Source of the DNA: Lithodes maja
Lineage: Eukaryota > Arthropoda > Malacostraca > Decapoda > Lithodidae
DNA length: 64,000 nt
NCBI GenBank assembly: GCA_037953745.1
Contig: JBAKBP010004470.1
Span: forward strand, 62,001-126,000
Reading direction: 5' to 3'
Both the position numbers and the translations under genes were made by a program. The notes beneath the pieces were generated by a model that was not told where the DNA came from, made no database searches, and worked only from the letters and a program-made list of their open reading frames with translations. Below are positions 20,255-31,715 of this stretch, one piece after another; positions within the stretch are counted from its first letter, which is position 1; every line of letters starts with the position of its first letter.

Positions 20255-20690
20255 ATTTTAGCAAAACTTGGTTCGAGTTTTAAGGTATTTCTAAGGCCTA
20301 AAACCCAATATTTCGAAAACCCAAGCCAAGTTTTGGCCAAAGCTGGCTCGGATTTTGAGAGTTTGTAGATAACAAAATGACAGTAACCTCATTTAGAAAT
20401 TTGGCTCAGGTTTCCAGAAATTGCAAAGCCATAAAACCTGAGTTTTGGAAAACCCGAGCCAAGTTTTGGCAAAACCTGGCTCGGATTTTGGGAATTTTAA
20501 GAGTAAACAAATTACAGTAACCTAATTTAGAATTTTGGCTCATGTTTCCCTAAATTGCAAACCCCAAAAAGTATAATTTTGGAAAACCAGAGCCAATTTT
20601 TGGCAAAACTTGGATCGTAGGCTATTTTGAGAATCGAAAAAGAAAACGTCAGAAATCGGCTCATGATTTCCCTAATTGCAAAGCCATATG
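20255..20690. repeat. Satellite-like tandem repeats with a dyad motif
   Basis: Three to four diverged units of ~125-135 bp, each centred on a near palindrome of the type GAGCCAAGTTTTGGC followed by AAAACCTGGCTCGG (units near 20330, 20455 and 20590). Isolated pieces occur at 8262, 8578, 9424 and 13480-13550. Confidence 0.7.
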
Positions 20691-21261
20691 ACCAGATTTA
20701 TCGAAAATGTACCACTTATTTAAATCATAAATATCCAGTACATAGACCTAGTACATTGGATACAAGCCTAATCCACACCTAACGCCTACAATGTGTCCGT
20801 AGTACCTAGTAGGCCTACGTGGGATACAACATGGCGGTTGGGCCGGCTGCCATTTCGTAGCCTACAGGTATTCGGCCGTATCTGTAAATACGAATGCGAG
20901 TCACTTCGAGCGAATTCCTGATCGAGCAGATGCACAATCTAATCTAACCTAACCTAACCTAACTGCGCCTCCGCTCGAATATGAATTCGCTCGAAGTGTC
21001 CAGATACCGTAAATACTACCGCAACTACGAATCTTGTTTCTGAGACCTAGTATATTAACCTAACCAACCTATCGACAGAGATGGGCAGGTGGAGTGAGAC
21101 TAAAATGCTGGTGGACAGACCTCGGGAGACAGGTGAAAATGGCGTGTACGAATCGGTGCCGTCTATAGGAAGGTATTGACAACCATGTTACGACAAAATT
21201 CCATTTTAGTACCGATACCATATATTTTTATTAGGTTTTGCCGAGGCTTAAAACACATTTT
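20691..21261. other. No gene seen; one CCTAA tract
   Basis: A (CCTAA)n tract lies at 20944-20962, flanked by short inverted sequence (ATTCGAGCGA-type blocks around 20905-20995). Otherwise unrecognised. Confidence 0.5.
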
Positions 21262-21678
21262 CATATTATGGGTCAATATTTACAAGTCACACCACAGCTG
21301 GGATCTCATTTTTAACGGTAGTTTTGGGTTCCTATCATTCTATGCTTCATTGCTATATACTTTTTATCCACCGGAAAATATATTTTTTTCTTGGCTTTTT
21401 TTTTTTTTTTAGCATTAACCTAACCAAAAAACCTAACCTAACCTAACCTAATAGCCCCCAAATACATTTAGGTTAGGTTAGGTTAGGTTTTTAGGTTAGG
21501 TTAATGCTAAAAAAAAAAAAAAAAAAAAAAAATAAAAATAAAAAAACAAGAAAAAAAAAAAAATTTCCGGTGGATAAAAAGTATATAGTAATGAAACATA
21601 GAATGATAGGAACCCAAAACTACCATTAGAAATGAGATTCCAGCTGTGGTGTGACTCGTAAATATTGACCATATTATG
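21262..21678. repeat. Fold-back element with telomere-repeat centre
   Basis: The left arm (21262-21390) and right arm (21555-21678) are near-perfect inverted copies, sharing for example CACCACAGCTGG and TTTTATCCACCGGAAA in inverse. Inside them are a poly-T and a poly-A tract. The centre (21412-21508) has CCTAA units facing TTAGG units around AGCCCCCAAATACAT. It is non-coding. Confidence 0.85.
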
Positions 21679-22046
21679 TTTAGAGCATATAAAATCCATA
21701 TTTGTTTTCAAATATTGCAAAATAATTGGTGACCAACTTATTTAGTTATACTATATTTTCTGCCAAATATAGTAGGCCTAGGCTAGTTGATGCAAAAAAT
21801 ATGCTACTTACCATGGAATCTCCGCCACCAAGACATCCACTTAGTTCTCGCCTTTCTCTTCTTATTTCCGCTTCCACGGTAGCTTCAACAATGGCACACG
21901 AGATTTAAGTACACGCACACGCAAGTCTATAGCAACTGGCAGTCTGGCACTGTATTACGTGCATAAATAATGAATTGTTGAACACTGGCGAGAACACGGG
22001 ATTGTTTCTTCTTCTTCTTCTTCTTGTTTAAATTTGCAGTTCAGAT

Positions 22047-22857
22047 CAGTGTTGCCACTTTCCAAGATAGGACTTCCCACGTTTTTACCATTTTTTTCCC
22101 ACAAATTCCCATAAAAAAAATTCAGTGTCCCACAACTTTTCCCACAAAATTATTTATACATAATGTTTTTATATATACTTACTAAAGCATATGTGGAAGC
22201 TTCAGGCATGCATTAATCTTCCAGGGTTACTGGTTCCTCCTCCTGGTCCTCCACATCGTCATCATCAGTACCGGTATCCTTGGCGTTGTAATTCCTTAGC
22301 ATATCAACAGTTGGCTCAAAATTCACGCATGTTTGTGACTGACGTTTTAGTCCATATCTTATTACCAAAAGTGCTTCTACACTTGAGGAGGCGTTCAGCC
22401 AGTAGAAGTGAGTACATCTCACCAGCTTACAATGTAAATTAAGTCTTGCTAAAAATGTTAAATTCATTTAAGTAGAGTACAGTATATACGTACAGTAGTT
22501 GCATGGTCTCTTTGATTATCTAGCATAATTCAAGTCATACCTTTAAATCTTCTGTCATTCTCCCAGACAGGGCGATATCTCTGGCAATATGTTGATTTTT
22601 TTTCACTCATTGTGGCACTGTTATTCTTTTGAAGGTCAATTACTCACTAAATTCATTAGTCACTAAGCTCCCGCCAGAGACTTTTTCACAAGTTTTGACT
22701 GGTGACATCTGGCACCGTAGATCAGAATCCCCATATGTATAATGGAGCTAGACTGGCGAAGGATAGTAACTCTCCCTAGCTCCACAACCGTACGGTATGA
22801 GCCAGCCACCAGCTTGCTTTCGCGATTGAATCATGTTACCTATGGTTTGCACACACA

Positions 22858-22890
<33 letters not shown>

Positions 22891-23109
22891 CAAGATATTG
22901 TTGGCAGGCAAATAAAAAGGCTTAATTTGCCAAGTAACGTTAATACAATTATATTCACAGGAGCTATATGGCATTATTTTAAAGATCGAATATTTTCTCT
23001 GAACATTCCCACAAAAAAATCCCACAAATGTCTTCCCCCCATGACGCCTCCCACGTAGCCTCATTTCTCCCACAGATTTGTGGGAAAATCCCATGAAGTG
23101 GCAACACTG
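22047..23109. mobile_element. hAT-like DNA transposon relic
   Basis: It starts CAGTGTTGCCACTT and ends in AAGTGGCAACACTG. It is flanked by a perfect 8-bp duplication GTTCAGAT (22039-22046 and 23110-23117), as expected for hAT. Both subterminal regions are rich in CCCACAAA-type motifs. A (CA)n microsatellite lies at 22853-22889. Only a decayed transposase fragment remains. Confidence 0.75.
22213..22467 (-). pseudogene. Possible hAT transposase C-terminal remnant
   Basis: The minus-strand frame includes NASSSVEALLVIRYGLKRQ and then CVNFEPTVDMLRNYN. That resembles the hAT C-terminal dimerisation region, which usually reads like S-S-x-V-E-R-L-F-S...R-R-N-R-L...L-L-x-L-x-x-N. The frame is short and lacks the catalytic domain. 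Its location inside hAT-like ends supports the call, but similarity is moderate. Confidence 0.45.
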
Positions 23110-23265
23110 GTTCAGATCAGATCAGATGTTGTTCGGGAAGTAATGCCTTAACAACGGCACTTCCCTGAGAGGTTCTTGTAATTTTCCTTTTGTGACGTGC
23201 TCTGTTACATTATATTGGATTTCTTTTTCTTTTTTTCTATATGTTGCATTATAATCTATTTCTTC

Positions 23266-24527
23266 TTATTCCAGCTCCTTCATTTTCTTGGTTCTTGTTC
23301 TCCACATACCATATAACATCTTCTTCACTCGTTCCTGGTTTTCTTTTTTGAACAGTAGATTTCCTATCACTTGGTTTTCCTCCTCAACGTAAGGTTGTTG
23401 TAGCGCTGTTTCCTTTACTCTCTCCTCTATATATATAGGGCACCATAAAATAAAGTGTTTGACCTTTACTCTCTCCTCTATATATATAGGGCACCATAAA
23501 ATAAAGTGTTTGATGTCCTCTATCTCAGCATTACATAGTAAGCATTTTATATCTCCTCCTACATGCCTGTTCCTGTCTCTTAAATTTAAATTATTCGTTC
23601 TACACCTATATAATATGACTGAAGCTTCTGTATTATCATAAAGTTCTTCTTCTCCCTTTATTTCTGATTTAAAGGCCCTGTATATTTCTAAACTGCTTTT
23701 CTCCCCTAGCTCTTCCTGCCATTTCCTTGTATCCCAATTTTTAACTTTCTTCTTAATTTCTTTCTTCAGTATACTCGCTAAATCTGTTTCTCCTAAATTT
23801 AAAATGTTTATATATTTTCTAATTTCCATTGTCCATGGATCTTTTTTGTTGTTTAATTTTTCTTCTGTTATTCTTCTAAGTAAATCATTACTGTCTTCTC
23901 CTCTTAAATATTTTAAATATTTTATACTTCCTTCCATAATTCTTGCTTCCATTGTGGATGCTCCTATCTCCCCTCTCAGGGTCACTTTTTGTGCATATCT
24001 CGGTGCCCCTAATATTTGTCTAAATACCCTATTTTCAATATTTTGTAACTTGTTTATTTCTGTTTTTGTAAATCCTATTATGCTTGAGCCATACAGGACC
24101 GACGGGAGCACCACACTCTTCCAGTATGTTTTACCAATTAGAATTTTGTTGCAGCTTTGTGCTATTACCGGATAGGTCATATTAGCCATTCTATTCGCTT
24201 TTCCTATTGCCTCAGATTTCTGGTCTTTGAAACAATTTCTAGTATCATTTACTTTTATTCCTAAATACTTAATCTGCTTAACTACTTCTATTTCTTTGAT
24301 ATTGTTTGGTTTCTCCTTCATATTAAATATTAATATATGACTTTTATTTTTATTTATGTTTAGCCCACATTCATTTCCTATTTTAATTAGATCTTCTATT
24401 GCTTTTTCAGCCTCTTTTATTGTATGTGCCATAAGTAGACCATCGTCAGCATAGAATAGCGCCTTTATTTTAAAAAACTCATCTGTGAATCCTCCTTCTT
24501 TTTCCAAGTTTTTTATAATTTCATAAG
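23266..24527 (-). pseudogene. X1 reverse transcriptase, palm to C-terminus
   Basis: The minus-strand frame enters from the TTAA insertion and gives TYEIIKNLEKEGGF, then the catalytic ALFYADDGLLM and IKYLGIKV. It then runs through a long helical C-terminal region to the zinc-knuckle motif CLLCNAEIEDIKHFILWCP. The knuckle is partly duplicated: a 51-bp in-frame repeat (23413-23463 and 23464-23514) doubles KHFILWCPIYIEERVKV. The frame ends naturally at MKELE. Apart from the inserted MITE and the duplication, this half has no stop. Confidence 0.8.
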
Positions 24528-24983
24528 TTAACCCGTACAGCCCCAGCGACGCGCCTGGCGCGTCGGCGATGTATGTAACGCACAGCCCCAGAGACGCGCC
24601 TGGCGAGTCACCCTAATTTCCCCTAATTGCGCCGACCGTAACCTCAGGTGTAGCCACGCAAGAGGGCTCAGATTTGTATGGGAACTGTGTACGTATCCCA
24701 CGCAACCGTGCCGATGGTTGAAAACTCTCAAAGTCCACGTGCGTGCGCGCGAGCGCGCAATAACCTGGTTTTTTGGGATAATTGCCTTCAATTTTTTACT
24801 CTTATAAAATCCGTTTTCGGGGGCTCTGTAGGACCATTTTTTAAGCTTTTTGAGCGGTTTTTCGTGGTTTTTCCTTCATTCCTAACCCATTCGCTATTGT
24901 TTCTGGAATAAAACCATTTTTTGAAAACCGGCCGGGTTCTGGTGCGCAAACATTACAAAACTAGCCGGGGCTCCACGGGTTAA
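24528..24983. mobile_element. TTAA-flanked MITE (family 3) inserted in X1
   Basis: The ends read TTAACCCGTACAGCCCC and, inverted from the right, TTAACCCGTGGAGCCCC. The left part contains a repeated CAGCCCCAG.GACGCGCCTGG block. Removing 452 bp leaves one TTAA and restores the X1 reading frame through LFKLLTYEIIKN, proving insertion at TTAA. It is non-coding. Confidence 0.85.
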
Positions 24984-25857
24984 AAGTTTAAAAAGTGTGG
25001 TCGATCCCGTGCAGCCCTGTCTAATGCCACTAGTGACTTGAATCTGTGTTTCATTTTTATAACCTTTATTTATAATTGTGCTGTCATCAATATAAACTTT
25101 ACTTATTACATTAATTATATCTGAATTTATATTATAGTCCTTTAACACTTCAATCATCTTCTCTCTTCTTACTGAATCGTACGCTTTAGAAAAATCAATA
25201 GAGATGACAATTAGTGGTTTCTTTAGTTCAAAAGCTCTCTGTATACAGTACTTCAAGATAAAGAGGTTATTTTCTATTCTGCCTTTACTTGTGAATCCAC
25301 TTTGAGTCTCTCTAACCTCTTTATTATATGTTACATGTTCTTCTATTTTATTTTTAATTGCAGTTGTCATAAATAATTTATATGATACATCTGTAAGTGC
25401 CAATGGTCTTAATTCATTCACCTTTGGTTTACTTATTTTTGGTATCATCACGGTCTTTGATTTTTTCCAAACTTCCAAGTTTGCTTGGAGGGTTGTCGTC
25501 TTGTCGATGATGATGATGTTGAGGGATAGCCTTAAGTATCGGCCCCTCGTTGGTCTTCTTACACCTTCCCCAGTTTTCTTTCTTCACTGTAGATGTATTA
25601 TTTCTTCATCTTCTTACTGGGGTCCTTATTTTCTATAAATTTACATGTTTTCCAAAATATATTGTCACTTTGTTTTTTCTTTTTCTTTTTTTCTAGTATT
25701 AAGACTTTTCTTGTTACACTTTTCTTACTTTCTTTTAATTTTTTTATAAATTTTTAAGACACTTTAGCTCTCCTAATTTTTCCTGTGTTCTTAATTTTCT
25801 GTTCTTTCGTCAAGTTCTTTTATCCTCTTTTCTCTCCTTTTCCAACATCTATGTAAG
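24984..25857 (-). pseudogene. X1 reverse transcriptase fingers/palm and degenerate linker
   Basis: The frame from 25478 downward gives KTVMIPKISKP, ELRPLALTDVSYKLF, ETQSGFTSKGRIENN, VISIDFSKAYDSV and TSGIRQGCTGSTTLFKLL, all reverse transcriptase motifs. Upstream (25479-25857) a Lys-rich linker is partly readable (SDNIFWKTCKFIENKDPS) but has stops. It ends abruptly where the CR1-like 3' tail begins at 25857. The usual SRQ-type position reads IRQGC. Confidence 0.78.
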
Positions 25858-26067
25858 AACATAAGAACATAAGAAAATGGGAGTCTGCAGAAAGCCGATT
25901 GGCCTAAGCAAGGCAGATCCCTGTCCCACACAACCCCAATTACAAAGCCCAATTATAGGCTCAACACTCTAATACCCTGAGGATCATCTTACCAAAACGG
26001 TTAGAGATTAACGCAGGATTACGGGGGTCTGCAGAGCGCTGATTGGCCCAACCCTGCTGATCCCCCT

Positions 26068-27553
26068 TCACACCCAACCCTTCTCGTCCATATGCTTATC
26101 CAATTTTATCTTAAAGCTCCCTATCGTTTTTAATCCCACTATAGCACTTGGTAGTCCATTCCACCCATCTACAACTCTGTTACCAAACCAATATTTGCCT
26201 ATATCTTTTCTGAAACGAAATTTATCTAATTTGAAACCATTGGTACGAGTTCTTTCGCTATCACTGAGCTTTAGTACTTTTGTCATGTCCCCTTTGTTAA
26301 TCCCACTAACCCACTTGAACACCTCTATCATATCCCCTCTAACTCTGCGTCTCTCTAACGAATGTAAGCCTAATTTCTTCAACCTTTCTTTATACGGAAG
26401 ATTTCTAATATTATGGATCATTTTTGTCATTCTACGTTGTACTCTCTCCAATGAATCTATGTCCATTCTGTAATAAGGACACCAAAATTGAACAGCATAA
26501 TCCATATGGGGTCTCACTAATGACAAGTAAAGTTTTAAGATAACATCAGCAGTTCTGTTACTCACACTCCTTGAGATGAACCCGAGAATCCTGTTTGCCT
26601 TGTTTCGAACGCTTATACACTGTTGTCTAGGCTTCAAATCATTGCTAACAAACACACCTAGATCTTTCTCACAATTCGAGTTTTCTAATTCCACATTAGC
26701 TAGTTTATATTTAACATTTGTATGCATCTTCCCTATCTTTAATACCTTGCATTTGTCAATGTTGAACTTCATCTGCCAATTTACTAACCATTCGTGTAAG
26801 GTATCTAGATCCCTTTGGAGGCACTCTATATCTCTATCTGAATCAATTGTTCTCCCCATTTTGGTATCGTCTGCAAATTTACTTATCCTACTAGTTATAC
26901 CTAAATCAAGGTCATTTATGTATATAACAAACAACAGAGGACCTAATACAGATCCCTGGGGGACACCACTTTTGACTGCTCCCCATTCTGACTTCGTACC
27001 ATTTATGCTGACTCTCTGCTTCCTACCAATTAGCCATGACCTAATCCATCCCAACAACGCCCCACCTATTCCATGCGCCTCAACCTTTCTCATCAATCTC
27101 TCATGGGGGACTCTGTCGAAAGCTTTACTGAAATCTAAATATATTATATCATATGACTTGTCATTATCTACTGCTTCATATACCTCTGAGAAAAAACTAA
27201 GCAAATTAGTAAGGCAAGAACGTCCCTGAGTGAATCCATGCTGAGAAGAATTGATTAAATTAAATGTATCTAAGTGGTTTCTAATTTTACTAGCAATAAT
27301 TGACTCTAGTAGCTTTCCTATGATTGATGTAAGACTAATGGGACGGTAATTGGATGCTATTGATTTGTCACCTTTTTTGAAGATCGGAACTACGTTTGCA
27401 AGCTTCCAAGCTTCTGGAACTATACCTGTCTCCAATGACTTGTTAAATAAAAATGTTAATGGGTAACTTAACTCATCCCTACATTCTTTTAATACTCTAG
27501 CATATACCTCATCAGGACCAGGCGATTTATGAGGTTTCAGTCTGTCAATTTCC
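26068..27553 (-). pseudogene. CR1-like reverse transcriptase
   Basis: Entering from the TTAA element, the frame reads EIDRLKPHKSPGPDE and then VVPIFKKGDKS, NYRPISLTSIIGKLLE, SQHGFTQGRSCLTNL, YLDFSKAFDRV, GVPQGSVLGPLLFVIYIND and SKFADDTKMG. FADD is the polymerase site. It ends with the conserved FKIKLDKHMDEKGWV and a stop. This enzyme primes cDNA synthesis from the nicked target. The part after the insertion is uninterrupted for about 490 codons. Confidence 0.9.
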
Positions 27554-28190
27554 TTAACCCGGGAGCTGCAGGGAGACTCTTAAGAGTTCCCCCGGCGGAC
27601 TGCGGGAAGACTCTTGAGAGTAAGTAAAATAAAAAATCAACTTTTGACATCGAAAAAATAATATTTTTTTTATTTTTAATTTTTTATTTTTTTATTTGTT
27701 TTTGGCCCCTGGGCCATGCAAAATCTCAGTCCTCTACCTCCCCTCCTTCCCCACTTTCCTCCTCTCCTTCAGTTATCACCTATTTTCCCTATTATTCCCT
27801 TATTCTGAGGTATATTTTCGTGCTAACATTAGCGAGTTGCAAGCAGGGTGTTGTCATCACTGATGGCAAGCGAGTGCAAGAGAGAGAGAGAGAGTATCGA
27901 TCGACTGTGTCTCAGTGGCCTTGGGGGAAATTGGCGGGAAAGCAGTTTGCCTCACCCATACATTATACAACTCGCGGGCTATATCTCCGATTTTGACCAT
28001 CCAAACGCTGTTTTCACTCGTTTTATTGTTGTTTCAGGTTAATACCTTTATAATCAACCCATAATAGGCGCATATGGATAATTATTAATGCTATTAATGG
28101 TACAATGAATATTTTAGTGACGGAAACACCTCAAATACGTCAGCACAGGGGGACGTTTTCAATTACCCCCATGCGCACTTGTTAGGTTAA
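27554..28190. mobile_element. TTAA-flanked element (family 2) inserted in the CR1-like ORF2
   Basis: The ends are TTAACCCGGGAGCTGCAGGG and, inverted, TTAACCTAACAAGTGCGCATG. The interior matches 6941-8000 without its nested MITE. Collapsing the element to one TTAA joins SRNDVL to KEIDRLKPHKSPGPDE in frame, so the empty site is directly reconstructable. Confidence 0.85.
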
Positions 28191-29730
28191 GCACATCATT
28201 TCTACTTATAGTAACCGTACTTAACCTATTTTCTATACTATCGCTATATACCTTACGGACTTCTGGAAACTGTGCCAAATTTTCATTAGTGAAAACGGAA
28301 AGAAATTGACTATTTAATGTACTGCACATTTCTAAATCATTTTCTGTCATTTCTCCTATCGAAGTTTTAAGGGGACCAATTACATCTCTAACCTTGGATT
28401 TATATAGTTGGTAAAAAGCTTTAGGATTATTTTTTGAGTCATTGGCAACCTTAATTTCATAATTTCTTTTTTCTTTCCTAATATCCTTTTTTACCTGTCT
28501 TGATAGATTCTGATAGTAAGCAAGTAGGTGAATTTCGCCTTTTCTAATTTTTCTATATATTCCTCTCTTTTGTCCTAGAAGATCTAATAGTCTATTATTC
28601 ATCCATTTGGGTTGGTTCTGTGTTGATCTAAATTTTCTTTTGGGAATGTATTTATTTTGTGCATTGAATACTGACTTGATAAAATTATCGTATGTAACTA
28701 CCAAGGTTGACGTCTCTTCCTGACTTAAGATGACAGGTGCCTGAGAAGGGGTACACTCATTTGGACACCTGGATCGACTTAATTTTTTGACCATAGGGTC
28801 CGCTAATAGGGCTCTTCTTAACCCACCATAATTGGCTTTTCTAAAGTCAGGTATTAATGTTGTATTCTCTCTGGTATTACCTTTCCATTGTATATTAAAA
28901 TACACAGAATTGTGGTCACTATTTCCTAGGTGGTCCCCTATCTCTACATTATTTACCATATGTTCATTGTTACTGAAAACTAAATCGAGAATATTATTAC
29001 CTCTAGTCGGCGTATCTATGAATTGAAATCAAAAACTATCTTGTACTACCTCTATAAACTCCTCAGAATCAGAGTCTCCTATTTGATGCTGCCAATCTAA
29101 ATTCAGAAAATTAAAATCCCCCATAATGCACACATTGCTAAACCTTGATGCCATTTTAATTTCCTCCCATAATGACGTTCCGTCATTTCTACTCATATTT
29201 GGCGGTCTATACATAACTCCAATAACTATGTTCTCACTACCTTCGTTAATCTCTACCCAAACACTTTCATTGTCGTTATTTAGTCTAATACCTGATTTAA
29301 TACAGCTTTTTAATGTACTCCTGACAAACACTGCTATACCGCCACCCCTCTTACTTGTTCGGTCATATTTAAACAAACTATATCCTGGTATATCAAATTC
29401 TGCTAAAAAATGCCTGGTTTCTGTATTAATCCACGTTTCAGTTAGCGCTATTATGTCTATATTTTCTTTGCTAACAAGGGCTCTAAGTTCGTTAATTTTG
29501 TTACATAGACTCCTACAGTTTGTGTAATATACTCTCAATTTACTTCTTTTCTTCATACCTAATTTACCTTTGTTTTTAGCGACATTTCCATCTTCCGTTG
29601 CACCATCACTACTATCATTTGCATTATAGTCATCATTTTTAGCACGAGACTGAATATCCTTATCGCTTTCGCCTGATGCTAAAATTGTTCCATTTAACCT
29701 CTCATTTACACTCTCAATATTTCTGTTCAA
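28191..29730 (-). pseudogene. CR1-like endonuclease and linker, one in-frame stop
   Basis: The endonuclease domain begins RVYYTNCRSLCNKINELRAL and continues DIIALTETWIN, GGGIAVFVRS, VIGVMYRPPN and CIMGDFNFLNLDW. A TGA after VVQDSF (near 29030) interrupts it; the same frame continues FQFIDTPTRGNNILDLVF and GNSDHNSVYF. The catalytic E, D/N and DH residues are all present. The linker runs to SRNDVL at the TTAA insertion. The upstream boundary overlaps ORF1 in another frame and no ATG is obvious at the start. Confidence 0.85.
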
Positions 29731-30388
29731 AACCCCACAACCACCCTATCTAAAGAACTAGCTAATGTAGAAACCCCTAACCGTGAAAGATGAACCCCAT
29801 CCCTTGCGTACATCCCATCTCTCCCATAGAAACTATCCCAGTTATCAATGAATGGTATTGCTTTTTCTTTGCAATATTTCTCCAAACGGCAATTGACACC
29901 AATCGCCCTGGATGTCCATTCCTTGGGAACTCCTCTTCTGGGTAGGATACAATGTACTACAGGGATCCCTTCCTTCATCCTAACTTTATCTAACACATCC
30001 CGATACTGCTGCAGCAGTTCCTCACTTCTACCCTTACCAACATCGTTACTCCCGGCACTGAGACAGATAATGGGGTTATCTCCACTATCTTCCAAGATGT
30101 GGTCCATCTTCTCTAAAACCCTCCCAACTCCATGGCCAGGCAGACACACAACCTTCCTAAGTTTAGTGCGGGTAGCCCTAACTAAATGTCTTACCATGGA
30201 GTCGTCCACAATCGACACAGACTTACCTTCTCGGGACACAGACTTACCTTTCCCTCGGGAGGATCCAGCAGCTGCAGTTGGAGAACCCCCGGTGGTGGCA
30301 GAAGCTCCCTTGGTGGTGGTGGTGGTGGGGGTAGTGGTGGTGGTAGGGTAGCACAGCGTCAGAGGTTGGAGCTGAGTCGGCGGTTTTA
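29727..30388 (-). CDS. CR1-like ORF1 protein with SGNH/GDSL-esterase-like domain
   Basis: The recognisable part (30239-29727) contains VSIVDDSMVRHLV, CLPGHGVGRVLEKMD, ICLSAGSNDVGKG and the C-terminal DGMYARDGVHLSRLG. These are the blocks of SGNH hydrolases found in many CR1/L2 ORF1 proteins; the D..H pair in DGVHLS is the expected catalytic dyad. The open frame extends upstream through a Thr-rich tract without a clear ATG, into what may be X2 sequence at ~30388, so the start is uncertain. ORF1 ends GVVVGF with its stop overlapping ORF2 in another frame. Its role in retrotransposition is not settled. Confidence 0.78.
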
Positions 30389-31715
30389 TCTCTTCGTTTC
30401 CTTCTTTCTTGAATAGTAACTCTCCTATAAGTTTTTCAGTGTCTTGGATATATGGCCTGTGTAATCTTGTTATTTTTGTCCTAATTTCATTATATTCTTC
30501 ACATTCCAGGATAAAATGTTCTAAGTTTTCTGTATCTTTTTCACACAGTCTGCATTTTGTATCCTTCTTAAATCTTTTTCGGTCTTCTAGGTTTAGGGTG
30601 TTTGATCTGCATTTAAAAAATGTGACTGAGGCTGCTGTGTTGTCATATACTTCATCTTCTCCCCCAATTTATTTTTTTATTTTCTTGTAAATGTTTAAAC
30701 TTGTTTTTGATTCCATGTCTTTTTGCCACATTTGTGTATCCCATTCATAGATCTTCTTACACAGTTCTGTCTTTGTCATCCTGCTCAGTTTTGTTCTATT
30801 TATGTTAAGCTCGACCTTTAGACACCTATTGCATTCTTTTACCCATTTATTATTATTCTCCTCTAATCCTTCTTCAATTATTTCATATAGCATTCTATTT
30901 CCATCACCGTTCATTATGCCTTGTAAGTATTGTAGTCTTGATCTCATTAGTTTTGATTCTAACAGGGATGCTCCTACTTCTCCTCGAAGACAGCTAATTG
31001 GGGTTCATTTAGATCCTCCCAATATCATCCTTTAAACATAATTTTCTATTCGTTGTAGTTTTTTTTTCTTCTTTGTTGAACACTAGCTGCATATAGGATT
31101 CCAGGTGGAGCTAAACTTTTCCAGAATGTTTTCCCAATTAACATCTTATTACAACTCCTTGCTGTTACTGAGTGTGTGAGATTTGCTAACCTTTGTGCTT
31201 TATTTATCATCTTTTCTTTGTGTACTTTATAGCAGTCTCTTTTATTTGTGATTGTTACTCCCAAATATTTGATTGATTCTACTACGTCTATATCCTCGAT
31301 GCTGCTTGGTTGTTCTTTCATATTGAATATCATAAAATTACTTTTCAACTTATTTATTTCCAGGCCACACTCTTTTCCTGTTTTTATAAGGTTTTTGATA
31401 TTTGCCTTTGCCTCTGTCAGGGATTGGGAGAATTGCAAGCCATCATCAGCAAAGAAAAGAGTATTAAATCTAATTTTCTCATTTCTGAAACCTAGGCCTG
31501 TACTTTCTAATTGTTGAATTATTTTTAAGGTAACAAGTTTAAATAAGGTAGTTGACGCTGTACATCCTTGTCTTATTCCGCTTGTTACTTCTATTTCCTT
31601 TTGTATATTTTTACTTAATTTTATTGTTGTCTTGTCCCCAACATATATTTCTTCTATTTTGTCTATTATATGTTCATGTGTTCGTAGTGATTTTAATGTT
31701 TCTATGATTTTTTTC
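30389..31715 (-). pseudogene. X2 reverse transcriptase palm and C-terminal fragments
   Basis: Readable pieces in successive frames include TSGIRQGCTASTTLFKL (~31600), FFADDGLQFSQ (~31450), SIKYLGVTITNKRDC (~31250), NKMLIGKTFWKSL (~31130) and the helical region ending KTSLNIYKKIKK (~30670). All match X1 in order. Frame changes near 31070 and 30960 and stops inactivate it. Confidence 0.72.

Larger units (their letters stand above)
22007..25857 (-). mobile_element. APE-type non-LTR retrotransposon family X, copy X1
   Basis: On the minus strand it runs from a degenerate linker (25857-25479) through reverse transcriptase (25478-24984, 24527-23266) and a 3' region to a (GAA)n tail at 22007-22026. 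It is interrupted by a TTAA MITE (24528-24983) and a hAT relic (22047-23109). Copies X2 and X3 lie at 30389-33540 and 33560-34945. The clade is unresolved. The stretch 21679-22006 holds nothing I recognise. Confidence 0.72.
25857..30388 (-). mobile_element. CR1-like non-LTR retrotransposon
   Basis: The minus-strand order is an esterase-like ORF1 (30239-29727), endonuclease, linker and reverse transcriptase, ending near 26068. The 3' end is a short tandem of CTTATGTT at 25857-25880, typical of CR1-type tails. It is split by a TTAA element at 27554-28190. Apart from that insertion and one in-frame stop near 29030 it is well preserved. A separate 3' fragment of the same family lies at 34097-34390 on the plus strand. 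Confidence 0.85.
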
